Shown: positions 16,759-26,863, counted from the stretch's first letter. The stretch: 64,000 bases of DNA from Microtetraspora glauca (GCA_000721275.1 JOFO01000019.1:1-64000); one strand, 5' to 3'. Program-made: numbers and translations. Notes: generated by a model from the sequence alone, not told the origin.

Positions 16759-16789
16759 CGCGTCCTCCCGTTGTCCAGAAAAGGGGGTG

Positions 16790-16808
16790 TATACCCCACG
16801 TGGGTATA
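16790..16808. promoter_or_regulatory. CsoR operator
   Basis: Perfect 7-bp inverted repeat TATACCC / GGGTATA around a 5-nt spacer CACGT, upstream of csoR. It matches the known CsoR operator style (C-tract and G-tract inside an AT-flanked palindrome). CsoR should sit here and repress its own transcription until copper binds. Confidence 0.85.
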
Positions 16809-16955
16809 TGGTACCGATCCCCGCCGTTTGGGGGGCGGGGGTCTCGTGCAGATCACTGTGCCTGATGGGCGACACTGAGAGGACGCCGGTTAGCCGTGGC
16901 CGGATGATGCGCCTAGCATCAGCCTGACCGAAACCCAGCACCCCGAGGACCTCAC

Positions 16956-17576
16956 GTGCGATTTCGTCTGACCCCCAGGGAGACGAGCTTCTACGACATG
17001 TTCGCCGCGTCCGCGGACAACATCGTCACGGGCTCGAAGCTCCTGATGGAACTGCTCGGAGCGGAGCCTTCCGCCCGGGCCGAGATCGCGGAGCGGATGC
17101 GGGCAGCGGAACACGCCGGTGACGACGCCACCCACGCGATCTTCCACCAGCTGAACTCCTCCTTCATCACGCCGTTCGACCGCGAGGACATCTACTCCCT
17201 CGCGTCGTCCCTCGACGACATCATGGACTTCATGGAGGAGGCCGTCGACCTGGTCGTCCTCTACAACATCGAGGAACTGCCCAAGGGCGTCGAGCAGCAG
17301 ATCGAGGTCCTGGCCCGGGCGGCGGAGCTGACCGCCGAGGCGATGCCGAACCTGCGGACGATGGACAACCTCACCGAGTACTGGATCGAGGTCAACCGGC
17401 TGGAGAACCAGGCCGACCAGATCCACCGCAAGCTGCTCGCCCACCTCTTCAACGGCAAGTACGACGCCATCGAGGTGCTCAAGCTGAAGCAGGTCGTGGA
17501 TGTGCTGGAGGAGGCGGCCGACGCCTTCGAGCACGTGGCGAACACGGTGGAGACCATCGCGGTCAAGGAGTCCTGA
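16956..17576 (+). CDS. DUF47 family protein, Pit transporter accessory
   Basis: 206 residues, all helical, PhoU-like DUF47 protein (FYDMFAASADNI, AEHAGDDATHAIF, FITPFDREDIYSLASSLDDIMDF, ENQADQIHRKLLAHLF). Such proteins work with PiT phosphate permeases, and here the permease gene follows after only 6 bases. Cytoplasmic. GTG start at 16956 with GAGG 7 nt upstream. A weak promoter-like pair TTAGCC/TAGCAT with 18-nt spacing lies at 16890-16919. Confidence 0.92.
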   Translation: MRFRLTPRETSFYDMFAASADNIVTGSKLLMELLGAEPSARAEIAERMRAAEHAGDDATHAIFHQLNSSFITPFDREDIYSLASSLDDIMDFMEEAVDLVVLYNIEELPKGVEQQIEVLARAAELTAEAMPNLRTMDNLTEYWIEVNRLENQADQIHRKLLAHLFNGKYDAIEVLKLKQVVDVLEEAADAFEHVANTVETIAVKES

Positions 17577-17582
17577 GGCTTC

Positions 17583-18581
17583 GTGGACACCTTCGCCCTG
17601 ATCGTGACCATCGGTGTCGCGCTCGGTTTCACGTATACGAACGGCTTCCACGACTCGGCCAACGCGATCGCCACCTCGGTGTCGACGCGGGCGCTGACGC
17701 CGCGCGCGGCGCTCGCGATGGCGGCGGTCATGAACCTCGCCGGCGCCTTCATGGGCAGCGGGGTCGCCAAGACCGTCAGCGAGGGCCTGATCGAGACGCC
17801 GCACGGCGACAAGGGGATGGGCATCCTCTTCGCCGCGCTCGTCGGCGCGATCATCTGGAACCTGATCACCTGGTACTTCGGTCTGCCGTCCTCCTCCTCG
17901 CACGCCCTCTTCGGCGGCATGGTGGGCGCGGCGCTCGCGGGCGGGACGGACGTCATCTGGGGCGGCGTCCTCGACAAGATCGTCATCCCGATGTTCATCT
18001 CGCCGTTCGTCGGCCTCATCGCCGGTTACCTGGTGATGTGCGGGATCATGTGGCTCTTCCGCCGGGCCAACCCGCACAAGGCGAAGCGCGGTTTCCGCAT
18101 CGCGCAGACGGTGTCGGCGGCCGGCATGGCGCTCGGCCACGGCCTCCAGGACGCCCAGAAGACGATGGGCATCGTCGTCATGGCGCTGGTCATCGCGGAC
18201 GTGCAGGACCAGGGCGACGCGATCCCGATCTGGGTGAAGATCGCGTGCGCGGTGATGCTGTCGCTGGGTACGTACGCGGGCGGCTGGCGCATCATGCGGA
18301 CGCTCGGCCGGAAGATCATCGAGCTGGACCCGCCGCAGGGTTTCGCGGCGGAGACGACCGGTGCGTCGATCATGTTCGGCTCGGCGTTCCTCTTCCACGC
18401 GCCGATCTCGACGACGCACGTCATCACCTCCGCGATCATGGGCGTCGGCGCGACGAAGCGGGTGAACGCGGTCCGCTGGGGCGTCGCCAAGAACATCATC
18501 CTCGGCTGGTTCATCACGATGCCGGCGGCGGCCTTCGTCGCGGCGCTGAGCTTCTACGTGGTGCAGCTGTTCTTCGGCTGA
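17583..18581 (+). CDS. pitH2: Low-affinity inorganic phosphate transporter (PiT family)
   Basis: 332-residue permease with about ten hydrophobic helices and the two PiT repeat signatures, TNGFHDSANAIATSVSTRAL near the N-terminus and the internal GHGLQDAQKTMGI, plus GLPSSSSHALFGG and FHAPISTTHVITSAIMG. It moves metal-phosphate with protons or another cation. GTG start at 17583, coupled to the DUF47 gene. In S. coelicolor the syntenic gene is recalled as pitH2 (SCO4138). Followed by a strong shared terminator. Confidence 0.92.
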   Translation: MDTFALIVTIGVALGFTYTNGFHDSANAIATSVSTRALTPRAALAMAAVMNLAGAFMGSGVAKTVSEGLIETPHGDKGMGILFAALVGAIIWNLITWYFGLPSSSSHALFGGMVGAALAGGTDVIWGGVLDKIVIPMFISPFVGLIAGYLVMCGIMWLFRRANPHKAKRGFRIAQTVSAAGMALGHGLQDAQKTMGIVVMALVIADVQDQGDAIPIWVKIACAVMLSLGTYAGGWRIMRTLGRKIIELDPPQGFAAETTGASIMFGSAFLFHAPISTTHVITSAIMGVGATKRVNAVRWGVAKNIILGWFITMPAAAFVAALSFYVVQLFFG

Positions 18582-18607
18582 CGCCGGTGGATGTGGCGGG
18601 AAGTGGT

Positions 18608-18639
18608 CGGGCCCGGCTCCCTGTAGGGAGCCGGGCCCG
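18608..18639. terminator. Bidirectional terminator between pit and pstB
   Basis: Perfect 15-bp stem (18608-18622 with 18625-18639), 2-nt loop GT, followed rightward by GTTTCGT. It lies between the convergent pit and pst operons and should stop both. Confidence 0.88.
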
Positions 18640-18684
18640 TTTCGTCGTACGGCGGCACCGCCATGCAGCGCCGTACGACTGCTG

Positions 18685-19461
18685 TTATCCGAAGCGGCCG
18701 GAGATGTAGTCCTCGGTCGCCTGGACGCTCGGGTTGGAGAAGATGCGCTCGGTGTCGTCCAGCTCGATGAGCTTGCCGGGCTGGCCGACCGCCGCCAGGT
18801 TGAAGAAGGCGGTGCGGTCCGAGACGCGGGCGGCCTGCTGCATGTTGTGCGTCACGATGACGATCGTGAAGCGCTCCTTGAGCTCGCCGATCAGGTCCTC
18901 GATCGCGAGGGTCGAGATCGGGTCGAGGGCCGAGCAGGGCTCGTCCATCAGCAGGACGTCCGGCTCGACCGCGATGGCGCGGGCGATGCACAGGCGCTGC
19001 TGCTGGCCGCCGGAGAGGCCGGAGCCCGGCTTGTTGAGGCGGTCCTTGACCTCGTTCCACAGGTTCGCGCCCTTGAGGGAGCGCTCCACGATGTCGGCGA
19101 GCTCGGCCTTCTTGTACGAGCCGTTCAGCCGCAGGCCCGCCGCCACGTTGTCGAAGATCGACATGGTGGGGAACGGGTTGGGGCGCTGGAACACCATGCC
19201 GACGGTGCGGCGGACCGCGACCGGGTCGACACCGGAGCCGTACAGGTTCTCGTCGTCCAGCATCACCTTGCCCTCGACGCGGCCGCCGGGGGTGACCTCG
19301 TGCATGCGGTTCAGGGTGCGCAGGAAGGTGGACTTGCCGCAGCCGGAGGGGCCGATGAAGGCCGTCACCGAGCGGGGCTCGACGGTCATGGAGATGTCGT
19401 CGATCGCCTTGTGGTTGCCGTAGTAGGCGGAGAGGCCGCTGACGTCGATTCGCTTGGCCAT
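18685..19461 (-). CDS. pstB: Phosphate ABC transporter ATP-binding protein PstB
   Basis: 258 residues with Walker A GPSGCGKS, the Q-loop [16 protein letters not shown] characteristic of PstB, signature [14 protein letters not shown], Walker [13 protein letters not shown] and switch His VTHNMQQA. It powers high-affinity phosphate uptake with PstC and PstA. The start is set at the ATG at 19461 (MAKRIDVSG); a GTG three codons earlier would lie too close to GGAAG. Last gene of pstSCAB. Confidence 0.95.
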   Translation of the reverse strand: MAKRIDVSGLSAYYGNHKAIDDISMTVEPRSVTAFIGPSGCGKSTFLRTLNRMHEVTPGGRVEGKVMLDDENLYGSGVDPVAVRRTVGMVFQRPNPFPTMSIFDNVAAGLRLNGSYKKAELADIVERSLKGANLWNEVKDRLNKPGSGLSGGQQQRLCIARAIAVEPDVLLMDEPCSALDPISTLAIEDLIGELKERFTIVIVTHNMQQAARVSDRTAFFNLAAVGQPGKLIELDDTERIFSNPSVQATEDYISGRFG

Positions 19462-19489
19462 ATCAATCACTACTTCCAGTGTGCCGCGG

Positions 19490-20563
19490 TCAGCGGCCGG
19501 TCTTCGGGGCCTTCCAGCGGGCGATGCCGCGGGCCACCAGGTTGAGGATCATGACGAAGGCGATCAGGACGAGCGCGGCGGCCCAGGCGCGGGCCACGGC
19601 GGCGTCGGTGCCGACCTGGTACTGCTCGTACACGTAGAGCGGCAGGGAGGACTGGGCGCCTTCGAAGGGGTTCGGGTTGATGAGCTTCGTACCGAACACG
19701 AGGAGCAGGACGGGGGCCGTCTCACCGGTGATGCGGGCGACCGCGAGCATGACGCCCGTGGTGATGCCGCCGATCGCGGTGGGCAGGACCACCTTCAGGA
19801 TCGTCCGCCACTTGGGGACACCGAGGGCGAGGCTGGCCTCGCGGAGCTCGTTCGGGACGAGCTTGAGCATCTCCTCGGTGGAGCGGACGACGACCGGCAT
19901 CATCAGGATGGCGAGGGCCATCGCGCCGGCGAACCCGGAGGGGCCGAAGTCCAGCATCAGGGTCCAGGTGGACAGGATGAACAGGCCGGCGACGATCGAC
20001 GGGATGCCCGTCATGACGTCGACGAAGAAGGTGACGGCCCTGGCGAGCTTCCCGGTGCCGTACTCGACCAGGTAGACCGCGGTGAGCAGGCCGATCGGCG
20101 CGGCGATCAGGGTCGCGATGGCGACCTGCTCGATGGTGCCGAGGAGGGCGTGGTAGACACCGCCGCCGGCCTCGGCGTCGAGGACGCCGTTCATCGAGTG
20201 GGTGAGGAAGTACATGTCGAGCACTTCCACGCCCTTGCTGATCGTGACCCAGGCGAGGGACAGCAGCGGGACGACGGCGAGGATGAAGCAGACCCAGACG
20301 AGGCTGGTGGCGACGCGGTCCTTGGCCTGGCGGGAGCCTTCCACCTTGGAGGTGAGGGCGTAGGTGGCCAGGACGAAGAGGAGCGCGGAGATCAGGCCCC
20401 ACTGCACCTTGCTGTGCCAGCCGGCGGCGACGCCGATGCCGGCGCCCGCGGCGATGGAGCCGGCCGCGACGGCGAGCGGCGTCCAGCGCGGGAGGCGGGC
20501 GTGGGAGAGGGAGCGGCGGGGCTGGGAGAACGCGACGGGGCGTTCCTGGACGGCGTGGCTCAT
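19490..20563 (-). CDS. pstA: Phosphate ABC transporter permease PstA
   Basis: 357 residues. An N-terminal cytoplasmic stretch and two extra hydrophobic helices (about 31-90) precede the six-helix permease core. It contains the [10 protein letters not shown] and [22 protein letters not shown] motif (EAA loop) that contacts PstB. The ATG at 20563 overlaps the pstC stop (ATGA). A much longer open frame through the operon in this register is only the shared reading frame with upstream genes, not a fusion. Confidence 0.94.
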   Translation of the reverse strand: MSHAVQERPVAFSQPRRSLSHARLPRWTPLAVAAGSIAAGAGIGVAAGWHSKVQWGLISALLFVLATYALTSKVEGSRQAKDRVATSLVWVCFILAVVPLLSLAWVTISKGVEVLDMYFLTHSMNGVLDAEAGGGVYHALLGTIEQVAIATLIAAPIGLLTAVYLVEYGTGKLARAVTFFVDVMTGIPSIVAGLFILSTWTLMLDFGPSGFAGAMALAILMMPVVVRSTEEMLKLVPNELREASLALGVPKWRTILKVVLPTAIGGITTGVMLAVARITGETAPVLLLVFGTKLINPNPFEGAQSSLPLYVYEQYQVGTDAAVARAWAAALVLIAFVMILNLVARGIARWKAPKTGR

Positions 20564-21543
20564 GCGTTGGCCCCCGAGTACTCCTTGCGGCGGGCGATGA
20601 TCATGCGCGCGGCGCCGTTGACCAGCAGGGTGATGACGAAGAGGACGAGGCCGGAGGCGATCAGGGCGTCGCGGCCGTACTCGTCGGCCTCGTTGAACTT
20701 GGCGGCGATGTTCTGGGCGAAGGTGCCGCCGCCGGGGTCGAGGAGGTGACCGGAGAGCAGGAAGCTGGGGGAGAGGACCACGGCGACGGCCATGGTCTCG
20801 CCGAGCGCGCGGCCGAGGCCGAGCATGGAGGCCGAGATGATGCCGGAGCGGCCGAAGGGCAGCACCGCCATGCGGATGACCTCCCAGCGCGTGGCGCCGA
20901 GGGCGAGGGCGGCCTCCTCGTGCATCTTCGGGGCCTGGAGGAAGACCTCGCGGGTCACGTTGGTGATGATCGGGAGGATCATGATCGCCAGCAGGATGCC
21001 CACGGTGAAGAGGTTGCGGGCGACGCCGTCGGACGACTTGTCGAAGATGTACGTCCAGCCGAAGTACTGGTCGAGCCACTTGTTGAGGCCGTCCAGGTAC
21101 GGGACGAGGAAGATCGCGCCCCAGAGGCCGTAGATGATGCTGGGCACGGCGGCGAGCAGGTCGACGACGTACGCGAGCGGCTTGGCCAGCCGGCGCGGGG
21201 CGTAGTGGGAGATGAAGAGCGCGATGCCGATCGCGACCGGCACGGCGATGACCATGGCGATGACCGAGGAGACGATCGTGCCGAAGGCCAGGACGGCGAT
21301 GCCGAAGACCGGCGGGTTGCCGGCCGGGTTCCACTCGAAGGTGGTGAAGAAGTTGCCCTCGTCCTTCGAGATGGCGAGGACGGACCGGTAGGTCAGGAAG
21401 ACCGCGATCGCGGCCATGATCACGAGCAGGGTGATGCCGGAGCCCTTGGAGAGGCCGCTGAAGATGCGGTCTCCGGGGCGGGCCGCGCCCTTGGCGCGCC
21501 TGCTCCTGTTCTTGTCTATGGCGGGTGGTGTGGTGGTAACCAT
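20560..21543 (-). CDS. pstC: Phosphate ABC transporter permease PstC
   Basis: 327 residues, six hydrophobic segments, with the PstC-type LAAVPSIIYGLWGAIFLVP and EAALALGATRWEVIRMAVLPFG loop (EAA motif). ATG at 21543 with GGAG 6 nt upstream. Separated from pstS by 111 bases that hold a strong hairpin, and joined to pstA by a 4-base overlap. Confidence 0.94.
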   Translation of the reverse strand: MVTTTPPAIDKNRSRRAKGAARPGDRIFSGLSKGSGITLLVIMAAIAVFLTYRSVLAISKDEGNFFTTFEWNPAGNPPVFGIAVLAFGTIVSSVIAMVIAVPVAIGIALFISHYAPRRLAKPLAYVVDLLAAVPSIIYGLWGAIFLVPYLDGLNKWLDQYFGWTYIFDKSSDGVARNLFTVGILLAIMILPIITNVTREVFLQAPKMHEEAALALGATRWEVIRMAVLPFGRSGIISASMLGLGRALGETMAVAVVLSPSFLLSGHLLDPGGGTFAQNIAAKFNEADEYGRDALIASGLVLFVITLLVNGAARMIIARRKEYSGANA

Positions 21544-21604
21544 CGGTTTCTCCGGTCTGCGGAGCCGTACGGCGTACGGGCTCCTGGCGGCGGTGCACCG
21601 GATG

Positions 21605-21647
21605 CCGGGGGCGGCCTCCTCCACGGGAGGTGAGGGGCCGCCCCCGG
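21605..21647 (-). terminator. Intercistronic hairpin between pstS and pstC
   Basis: 12-bp perfect GC-rich stem (CCGGGGGCGGCC at 21605-21616 with its complement at 21636-21647) just after the pstS stop and before pstC. No T run follows. It could partly terminate or protect the pstS 3' end, giving more PstS than PstCAB. Confidence 0.65.
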
Positions 21648-21654
21648 CCGGGGG

Positions 21655-22794
21655 TCAGGACAGGGTCGGGACGATCGCGCGGACCTTGGCCGCGATCTCG
21701 GCCGGCATGGGGGCGTAGTCGGCGTCGGCGAGGACCTTCTGGCCCTCCTCGCTGATGGCGTAGTTGAGGAACGCCTTCAGGGTCGGCAGGGTCTCCGCCT
21801 TGTTGCCCTTGTCGCAGGCGATCTCGTAGGTGACGAGGACCAGCGGGTAGGCGCCCTCGGCCTTGGTGGCGTAGTCGAGGGAGAGGGCCACGTCGTTGCC
21901 GGTGCCCTTGACCTTGGCGGCGGCGATGGCCTTGGAGGCGTTCTCCGTGGTGGCGGCGACCGGGGCGGCGGCGCCGGTGTTGATGCTGACCGTGGAGATC
22001 TTGTTGGCGGTCGCGTAGGAGAGCTCGAAGTAGCCGATGGAGCCCTCGGCGTCCTTGACCGCGGTGGCGACACCGGAGGAGCCGTTGGCGGCCTGGCCGC
22101 CCTGGGCGGGCCACGACTTCGACTTCGGGTCGTGCTTCCAGTCGGCCGCGGCGGCGGTCGAGAGGTACTTGCCCAGGTTCTGGGTGGTGCCGGACTCGTC
22201 CGAGCGGTGGAAGGCCTGGATGGTGCTGTCCGGGAGCTTGGCGCCCGGGTTCAGCTTGGCGATCGCCGGGTCGTTCCACTTGGTGATCTTGTTGTCGAAG
22301 ATCTTGGCGATCGTGGAGGCGTCCAGGACGAGGTTGTCGACGCCCTCCAGCTTGTAGCCGATGGCGATGGGGCCGCCGACCATGGGCAGGTTGATGCCGG
22401 TGCCGCCCTTGCAGATCTTCTTGGACTCGGCGACCTCTTCGTCCTTCAGGGCGGAGTCGGAGCCGGCGAAGGCGACCTGGCCCTGGTTGAACTTGGTGAT
22501 GCCGCCGCCGGAGCCGATGCTCTGGTAGTTGACCTCGACACCCTCACAGGCGGCCTGGAAGTTCTTGACCCAGAGGTCCATGGCGTTCTTCTGCGCGCTG
22601 GAGCCCGCGGCGAGCAGCTGGCCCTTGGCGCCGTCGCACTTGATGTTCGACGCGGCGGCCGACGTCTTCTCGCCGCCGCCCTTGGTCGGCTCGCTGTTGT
22701 TGTCCGAGCCACACGCCGACAGGACGAGCGCACCGGAGACGACAAGGGCACCGATCGCGGAGGCGCGAAGCCCGTTCTTGCGCGAAAGCTTCAC
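21655..22794 (-). CDS. pstS: Phosphate-binding lipoprotein PstS
   Basis: 379 residues, a lipoprotein with lipobox VLSAC near residue 28 and a Ser/Glu/Lys-rich linker. The phosphate-binding PstS fold shows GQLLAAGSSAQKNAMDLWV, YQSIGSGGGITKFNQGQVAFAGSD in separate blocks, and HRSDESGTTQNLGKYL. It captures phosphate outside the membrane for PstCAB. GTG start at 22794 with AAGGA about 10 nt upstream. The promoter carries a PHO box, so PhoP control under phosphate starvation is expected. Confidence 0.95.
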   Translation of the reverse strand: MKLSRKNGLRASAIGALVVSGALVLSACGSDNNSEPTKGGGEKTSAAASNIKCDGAKGQLLAAGSSAQKNAMDLWVKNFQAACEGVEVNYQSIGSGGGITKFNQGQVAFAGSDSALKDEEVAESKKICKGGTGINLPMVGGPIAIGYKLEGVDNLVLDASTIAKIFDNKITKWNDPAIAKLNPGAKLPDSTIQAFHRSDESGTTQNLGKYLSTAAAADWKHDPKSKSWPAQGGQAANGSSGVATAVKDAEGSIGYFELSYATANKISTVSINTGAAAPVAATTENASKAIAAAKVKGTGNDVALSLDYATKAEGAYPLVLVTYEIACDKGNKAETLPTLKAFLNYAISEEGQKVLADADYAPMPAEIAAKVRAIVPTLS

Positions 22795-22920
22795 TTTCGG
22801 GTGTTCCTTCCAGAAGCCGCCGGGCCCGGACCGGGTGTCCGTTGCGTCGAAGGCGGCGCGTGTCGGATGTGTGGGTGCATCGTCAGGCTCCGTGCACCGC
22901 GTAAGGCCGAAATTAGGCAG

Positions 22921-22964
22921 ATCAGGTGAAGCCGCCAACCGTGGAGAGTGAACGCGAGGTGAAC
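22921..22964 (-). promoter_or_regulatory. PHO box array in the pstS promoter
   Basis: Reading leftward, four consecutive 11-nt units run from 22964 to 22921: GTTCACCTCGC, GTTCACTCTCC, ACGGTTGGCGG, CTTCACCTGAT. Units 1, 2 and 4 fit the Streptomyces PhoP consensus (GTTCACC); unit 3 does not. A -10-like TAATTT follows at 22915-22910, so PhoP would occupy the -35 zone and activate. Confidence 0.88.
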
Positions 22965-23048
22965 CGTGCCGTAAGCCACGGTGCGGCACGGCGCCCGGTG
23001 CCGCACCCGCACGCGCCCGGCGGCACGGGGTGACGGAACGGCCGACGA

Positions 23049-23492
23049 CTAGGAGCCGCCGGGCGGCCGGCGGTGCGGGGCGGGGGCCGCCGCGAGGAAC
23101 GCGTCGAGCAGCTCGCGGTCGCGTGGCTGGGTGAGGGCGGTACGGGCCTCGGCGGGCGGCAGCCAGCGCAGCCGGTCCACCTCCCGGCCCGGCACGAAGG
23201 CGCCGCGGAGGGCGCGGGCCGCCCAGTAGGCGACCTCCTTCGGGCGTCCGTCGACCGCGTACCGGACGGTGGGCAGCCGGGCGCCGAGCGCGCAGTGGTG
23301 CCCGGTCTCCTCCAGGACCTCCCGCACCGCGCACGCCTCGGCGCTCTCGCCGGGCTTCCGCTTGCCCTTCGGGTGGGACCAGTCGTCGTACTTCGGCCGG
23401 TGCACGAGCGCGATCTCCAGGGAGCCGCCGCCCGCCGCCGGGCGCCAGAGGACGCAGCCGGCGGCGAGGACGGGAGGCGCGGCGGAGGTCAC
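23049..23492 (-). CDS. Nudix hydrolase, MutT1-like
   Basis: 147 residues with a full Nudix box: G-x5-E-x7-RE-x2-EE-x-G, as seen in GKRKPGESAEACAVREVLEE. The N-terminal part (LAAGCVLWRP, IALVHRPKYDDWSHPKG) resembles M. tuberculosis MutT1, which lies next to ppk there; the C-terminal histidine-phosphatase domain of MutT1 is absent. It hydrolyses a nucleoside diphosphate-linked compound, exact substrate unknown. The GTG at 23492 overlaps the CHAD gene stop (GTGA), making it the third gene of the ppk operon. Confidence 0.85.
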   Translation of the reverse strand: MTSAAPPVLAAGCVLWRPAAGGGSLEIALVHRPKYDDWSHPKGKRKPGESAEACAVREVLEETGHHCALGARLPTVRYAVDGRPKEVAYWAARALRGAFVPGREVDRLRWLPPAEARTALTQPRDRELLDAFLAAAPAPHRRPPGGS

Positions 23493-24490
23493 GGGACCGG
23501 GACGGCGGCGGTGTGCCAGGCGTTCTGGAAGGCGAAGCGGGCGGCCTCGACCTCGTGCCGCTGGTCGGCGTGGAGGACGCCCAGGGCGTACGCGGTGGCG
23601 GGGGCGATCCGGGGGGTGCGGGCCGCGGCAGCCGCGGCGGCGGCGGCCTCGGCGGCGTCCCGGTGCCGGTCGAGGGCCCGGGCCGCCTCGTACAGCAGGG
23701 CGTCCGGCTCGCGGCCGAGGGCCGTCACCTCGGTCGCGTACCGGTGCAGCCGCAGCAGCAGCCGGGTGTGGTGCCAGGGCGCGTCCTGGTTCTCGCCGGC
23801 GGCCAGCGCCAGCGCCTCCGCGTTGTACGGGTGCGCGGCCCGGGTCAGCGGCAGCGCCTCCACCGCGTCGAGGAGGCGGCGGCGGGCGACCGCCGCGGAC
23901 GCGTCGAGGACCTCCAGGGCGGGCGCGGAGCCGGCCGGGCCGAGCGGCACCTCGGAGGCGAGCAGGGCGACGGCGTCGGCGAGCGCGTGGAAGCGGGACG
24001 AGCCGAGGGCCTGGAGGGCGGCCGAGTGGGCCCGGGTCCTGGCCAGGGTCAGCTGCCGTTCCAGCAGGGCGCCGGCCCGGGCGGCGCCGACGGTGAGCCC
24101 GGCGCTCTCCGAGCCGCGGGCGGCCGGCACCGGGCCGCTGCCGCCCGCCAGCCGGTTGAGCGCGTCCATCAGCCGCACCAGCCGGGCGGTGGCGGCCTGC
24201 TCCTGCGCGAGCGTCCCGGACAGCCAGGCCAGCTCGGTCCGGAGCTGGTCGGCCCAGGCCGGGTCGAGGAGCGCCCGGTAGGTGTGCAGGCTGCCGCTGA
24301 TCCGGCGCGCCGCCGCCCGCAGGGTGGCGGCGGCCTCCTCCGCTCCGGACGTGTCCGCGCCGCTCTCGCCGTGCTGCCGCAGGCCGCGGAGGAAGTCCGC
24401 GGCCCGGGCGTGCAGGTAGGGAGCCAGGACCTCTCCCGCGGTCACGTCCTTCGCGGACGGTGTGGACTGCGTGGGGTCAAGGTTGTGCAC
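23489..24490 (-). CDS. CHAD domain protein (polyphosphate-associated)
   Basis: 333 residues, almost entirely helical and rich in Arg and conserved His, with CHAD features: [49 protein letters not shown] and a second half-repeat. CHAD domains bind inorganic polyphosphate. The GTG at 24490 has GGAGG 7 nt upstream and overlaps the ppk end by 14 bases; it overlaps the Nudix gene by 4. The context strongly supports a polyphosphate role. Confidence 0.88.
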   Translation of the reverse strand: MHNLDPTQSTPSAKDVTAGEVLAPYLHARAADFLRGLRQHGESGADTSGAEEAAATLRAAARRISGSLHTYRALLDPAWADQLRTELAWLSGTLAQEQAATARLVRLMDALNRLAGGSGPVPAARGSESAGLTVGAARAGALLERQLTLARTRAHSAALQALGSSRFHALADAVALLASEVPLGPAGSAPALEVLDASAAVARRRLLDAVEALPLTRAAHPYNAEALALAAGENQDAPWHHTRLLLRLHRYATEVTALGREPDALLYEAARALDRHRDAAEAAAAAAAAARTPRIAPATAYALGVLHADQRHEVEAARFAFQNAWHTAAVPVP

Positions 24491-26720
24491 GCCGGCGCCT
24501 CCGCGCGTCGATGAGCATCTCCTGCACGTGCCGCAGCGGCTTGCCCTCGGGGTCGGTCGCGTGGCGCGTCCAGTTCCCGTCCGGGCCGAGGTGCCAGGAG
24601 GAGGTCGTGTCGGACATCCCGGTCTCCAGGAGCCGGGTGAGGGCCGCCCGGTGGGCGGGGTCGGAGACCCGGACCAGGGCTTCGATGCGCCGGTCCAGGT
24701 TGCGGTGCATCATGTCGGCGCTGCCGAGCCACACCTCGGGCTCGCCGCCGTTGCCGAAGGCGAAGACCCGGGAGTGCTCCAGGAAGCGGCCGAGGACGGA
24801 GCGGACCCGGATGTTCTCGGAGAGGCCGGGGACGCCGGGCCGGACGGCGCAGATGCCGCGGACCCAGACATCGACCGGGACGCCGGCCTGCGAGGCCCGG
24901 TAGCAGGCGTCGATGACGGCCTCGTCGACCATCGAGTTGACCTTGATCTTCACGTACGCGGGCCGGCCCGCCCGGTGGTGCGCGATCTCCTTGGTGATCC
25001 GCGAGACCAGGCCGTCGCGGAGCGACTTCGGGGCGGTCAGCAGGCGCCGGTACGTCTCGCGGCGGGAGTAGCCGGAGAGCCGGTTGAACAGGTCGGACAG
25101 GTCCGCGCCGACCTGCGGGTCGGCGGTCAGCAGGCCCAGGTCCTCGTACAGCCGGGCCGTCTTCGGGTGGTAGTTGCCGGTGCCGACGTGCGAGTAGCGG
25201 CGCAGCAGCTCGCCCTCCTGGCGCACCACCAGGGACAGCTTGCAGTGGGTCTTGAGGCCGACGAGGCCGTAGACGACGTGGCAGCCGGCCTCCTCCAGCT
25301 TCCGCGCCCACTTGATGTTGGCCTGCTCGTCGAAGCGGGCCTTGATCTCGACGAGGACGAGGACCTGCTTGCCGGACTCGGCGGCGTCGATGAGGGCGTC
25401 GACTATCGGGGAGTCGCCGGAGGTCCGGTACAGCGTCTGCTTGATCGCGAGGACGTCGGGGTCGGCCGCCGCCTGCTCCAGGAACGCCTGCACGGACGTG
25501 GAGAAGGAGTCGTACGGGTGGTGCAGCAGCACGTCCCGCTCGCGCAGCGCCGCGAAGATGTCGGGCGCGGACGCCGACTCGACCTCGGCGAGGTCCCGGT
25601 GGGTGCCGGCGACGAACTTCGGGTACTTGAGCTCGGGCCGGTCCTGCGAGGCGATCCCGAACAGGCCGGTCAGGTCGAGCGGGCCGGGCAGCGGGTACAC
25701 CTCGGCGTCGGAGATCTTCAGCTCGCGGACCAGCAGGTCGAGCACGTACGGGTCGATGGACTCCTCGACCTCCAGGCGCACCGGCGGGCCGAAGCGGCGC
25801 CGCATGAGCTCCTTCTCCAGGGCCATGAGCAGGTTCTCGGCGTCGTCCTCCTCGACCTCCAGGTCCTCGTTCCGCGTCACCCGGAACATGTGGTGCGCCA
25901 GCACCTCCATGCCGGGGAACAGCTCCTCCAGGTGCGCCGCGATGACGTCCTCCAGCGGCACGTACCGCTGCGGGGACGCCTCCAGGAAGCGGGACAGCAG
26001 CGGCGGCACCTTCACGCGGGCGAAGTGGCGGTGGCCGCTGACCGGGTTGCGGACGACGACGGCCAGGTTGAGGGAGAGGCCGGAGATGTACGGGAAGGGG
26101 TGCGCCGGGTCCACGGCGAGCGGGGTGAGGACGGGGAAGATCTGCTGGCGGAAGAGGGTGAAGAGGCGGGCCTGCTCCTTCTCCGTGAGGTCCGGCCAGC
26201 GCATCAGGTGGATGCCCTCGTCGGCCAGCGCGGGGGCCACGTCCTGCTGGTAGCAGGCGGCGTGCCGGGCCATCAGCTCGCGCGAGCGGGTCCAGATGAG
26301 GTCGAGGACCTCGCGGGGCTGGAGGCCGGAGGCGGAGCGGGTGGCGACGCCGGTGGCGATGCGGCGCTTGAGGCCGGCGACCCGCACCATGAAGAACTCG
26401 TCGAGGTTCGAGGCGAAGATCGCGAGGAAGTTGGCGCGTTCGAGGAGCGGGGTCGCCGGGTCCTCGGCGAGTTCCAGGACCCGCTCGTTGAAGGCGAGCC
26501 AGCTGCGCTCGCGGTCGAGGAAGCGGCCCTGCGGCAGTTCGGCGGAGGCGTCCTCGTCGCCTTCGTACGCGTCGATCTCGGAGTCGAGGTCGGGTTCGAT
26601 GTCGCTTCCGGCCCCGCCGTTCACGGCGAGCGGGCGGTGCGCCGCTATGGAACCCAGGGACGGCTGCGGGGACGCGGTGGCGGAGGTCTGGACCGGGACC
26701 TCGGCGGGCTGCTGGCTCAT
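24477..26720 (-). CDS. ppk: Polyphosphate kinase
   Basis: 747 residues, PPK1 family: N-terminal and head domains ([37 protein letters not shown]), then the two PLD-like catalytic domains with the phospho-His in [19 protein letters not shown] and the second His in [12 protein letters not shown]. It makes polyP from ATP reversibly. The start is the ATG at 26720 (GGAAG 9 nt upstream) rather than ATGs further up, because a PHO-box-like element at 26864-26885 leaves the upstream region as promoter. First gene of ppk-CHAD-Nudix. Recalled as SCO4145. Confidence 0.94.
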   Translation of the reverse strand: MSQQPAEVPVQTSATASPQPSLGSIAAHRPLAVNGGAGSDIEPDLDSEIDAYEGDEDASAELPQGRFLDRERSWLAFNERVLELAEDPATPLLERANFLAIFASNLDEFFMVRVAGLKRRIATGVATRSASGLQPREVLDLIWTRSRELMARHAACYQQDVAPALADEGIHLMRWPDLTEKEQARLFTLFRQQIFPVLTPLAVDPAHPFPYISGLSLNLAVVVRNPVSGHRHFARVKVPPLLSRFLEASPQRYVPLEDVIAAHLEELFPGMEVLAHHMFRVTRNEDLEVEEDDAENLLMALEKELMRRRFGPPVRLEVEESIDPYVLDLLVRELKISDAEVYPLPGPLDLTGLFGIASQDRPELKYPKFVAGTHRDLAEVESASAPDIFAALRERDVLLHHPYDSFSTSVQAFLEQAAADPDVLAIKQTLYRTSGDSPIVDALIDAAESGKQVLVLVEIKARFDEQANIKWARKLEEAGCHVVYGLVGLKTHCKLSLVVRQEGELLRRYSHVGTGNYHPKTARLYEDLGLLTADPQVGADLSDLFNRLSGYSRRETYRRLLTAPKSLRDGLVSRITKEIAHHRAGRPAYVKIKVNSMVDEAVIDACYRASQAGVPVDVWVRGICAVRPGVPGLSENIRVRSVLGRFLEHSRVFAFGNGGEPEVWLGSADMMHRNLDRRIEALVRVSDPAHRAALTRLLETGMSDTTSSWHLGPDGNWTRHATDPEGKPLRHVQEMLIDARRRRRAQP

Positions 26721-26863
26721 GGACCCATTCTTCCGCGCGAACGGGTCCTCGGGCGCGTCGGAGCGGGCCGTGGGGGAGGGCAGTCTCCCCTTGGGAAGTC
26801 TTCCGCCGGGCAGTCCCCCGCCGGACGTGATCACGGATCGCTTCATTGCGTGAGCGTCGCAAG

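Noticed and set aside
19490..22279. 929-aa frame suggesting a PstA fusion
   Set aside because: Upstream part is out of register with pstC/pstS proteins, and pstA has its own ATG overlapping the pstC stop.
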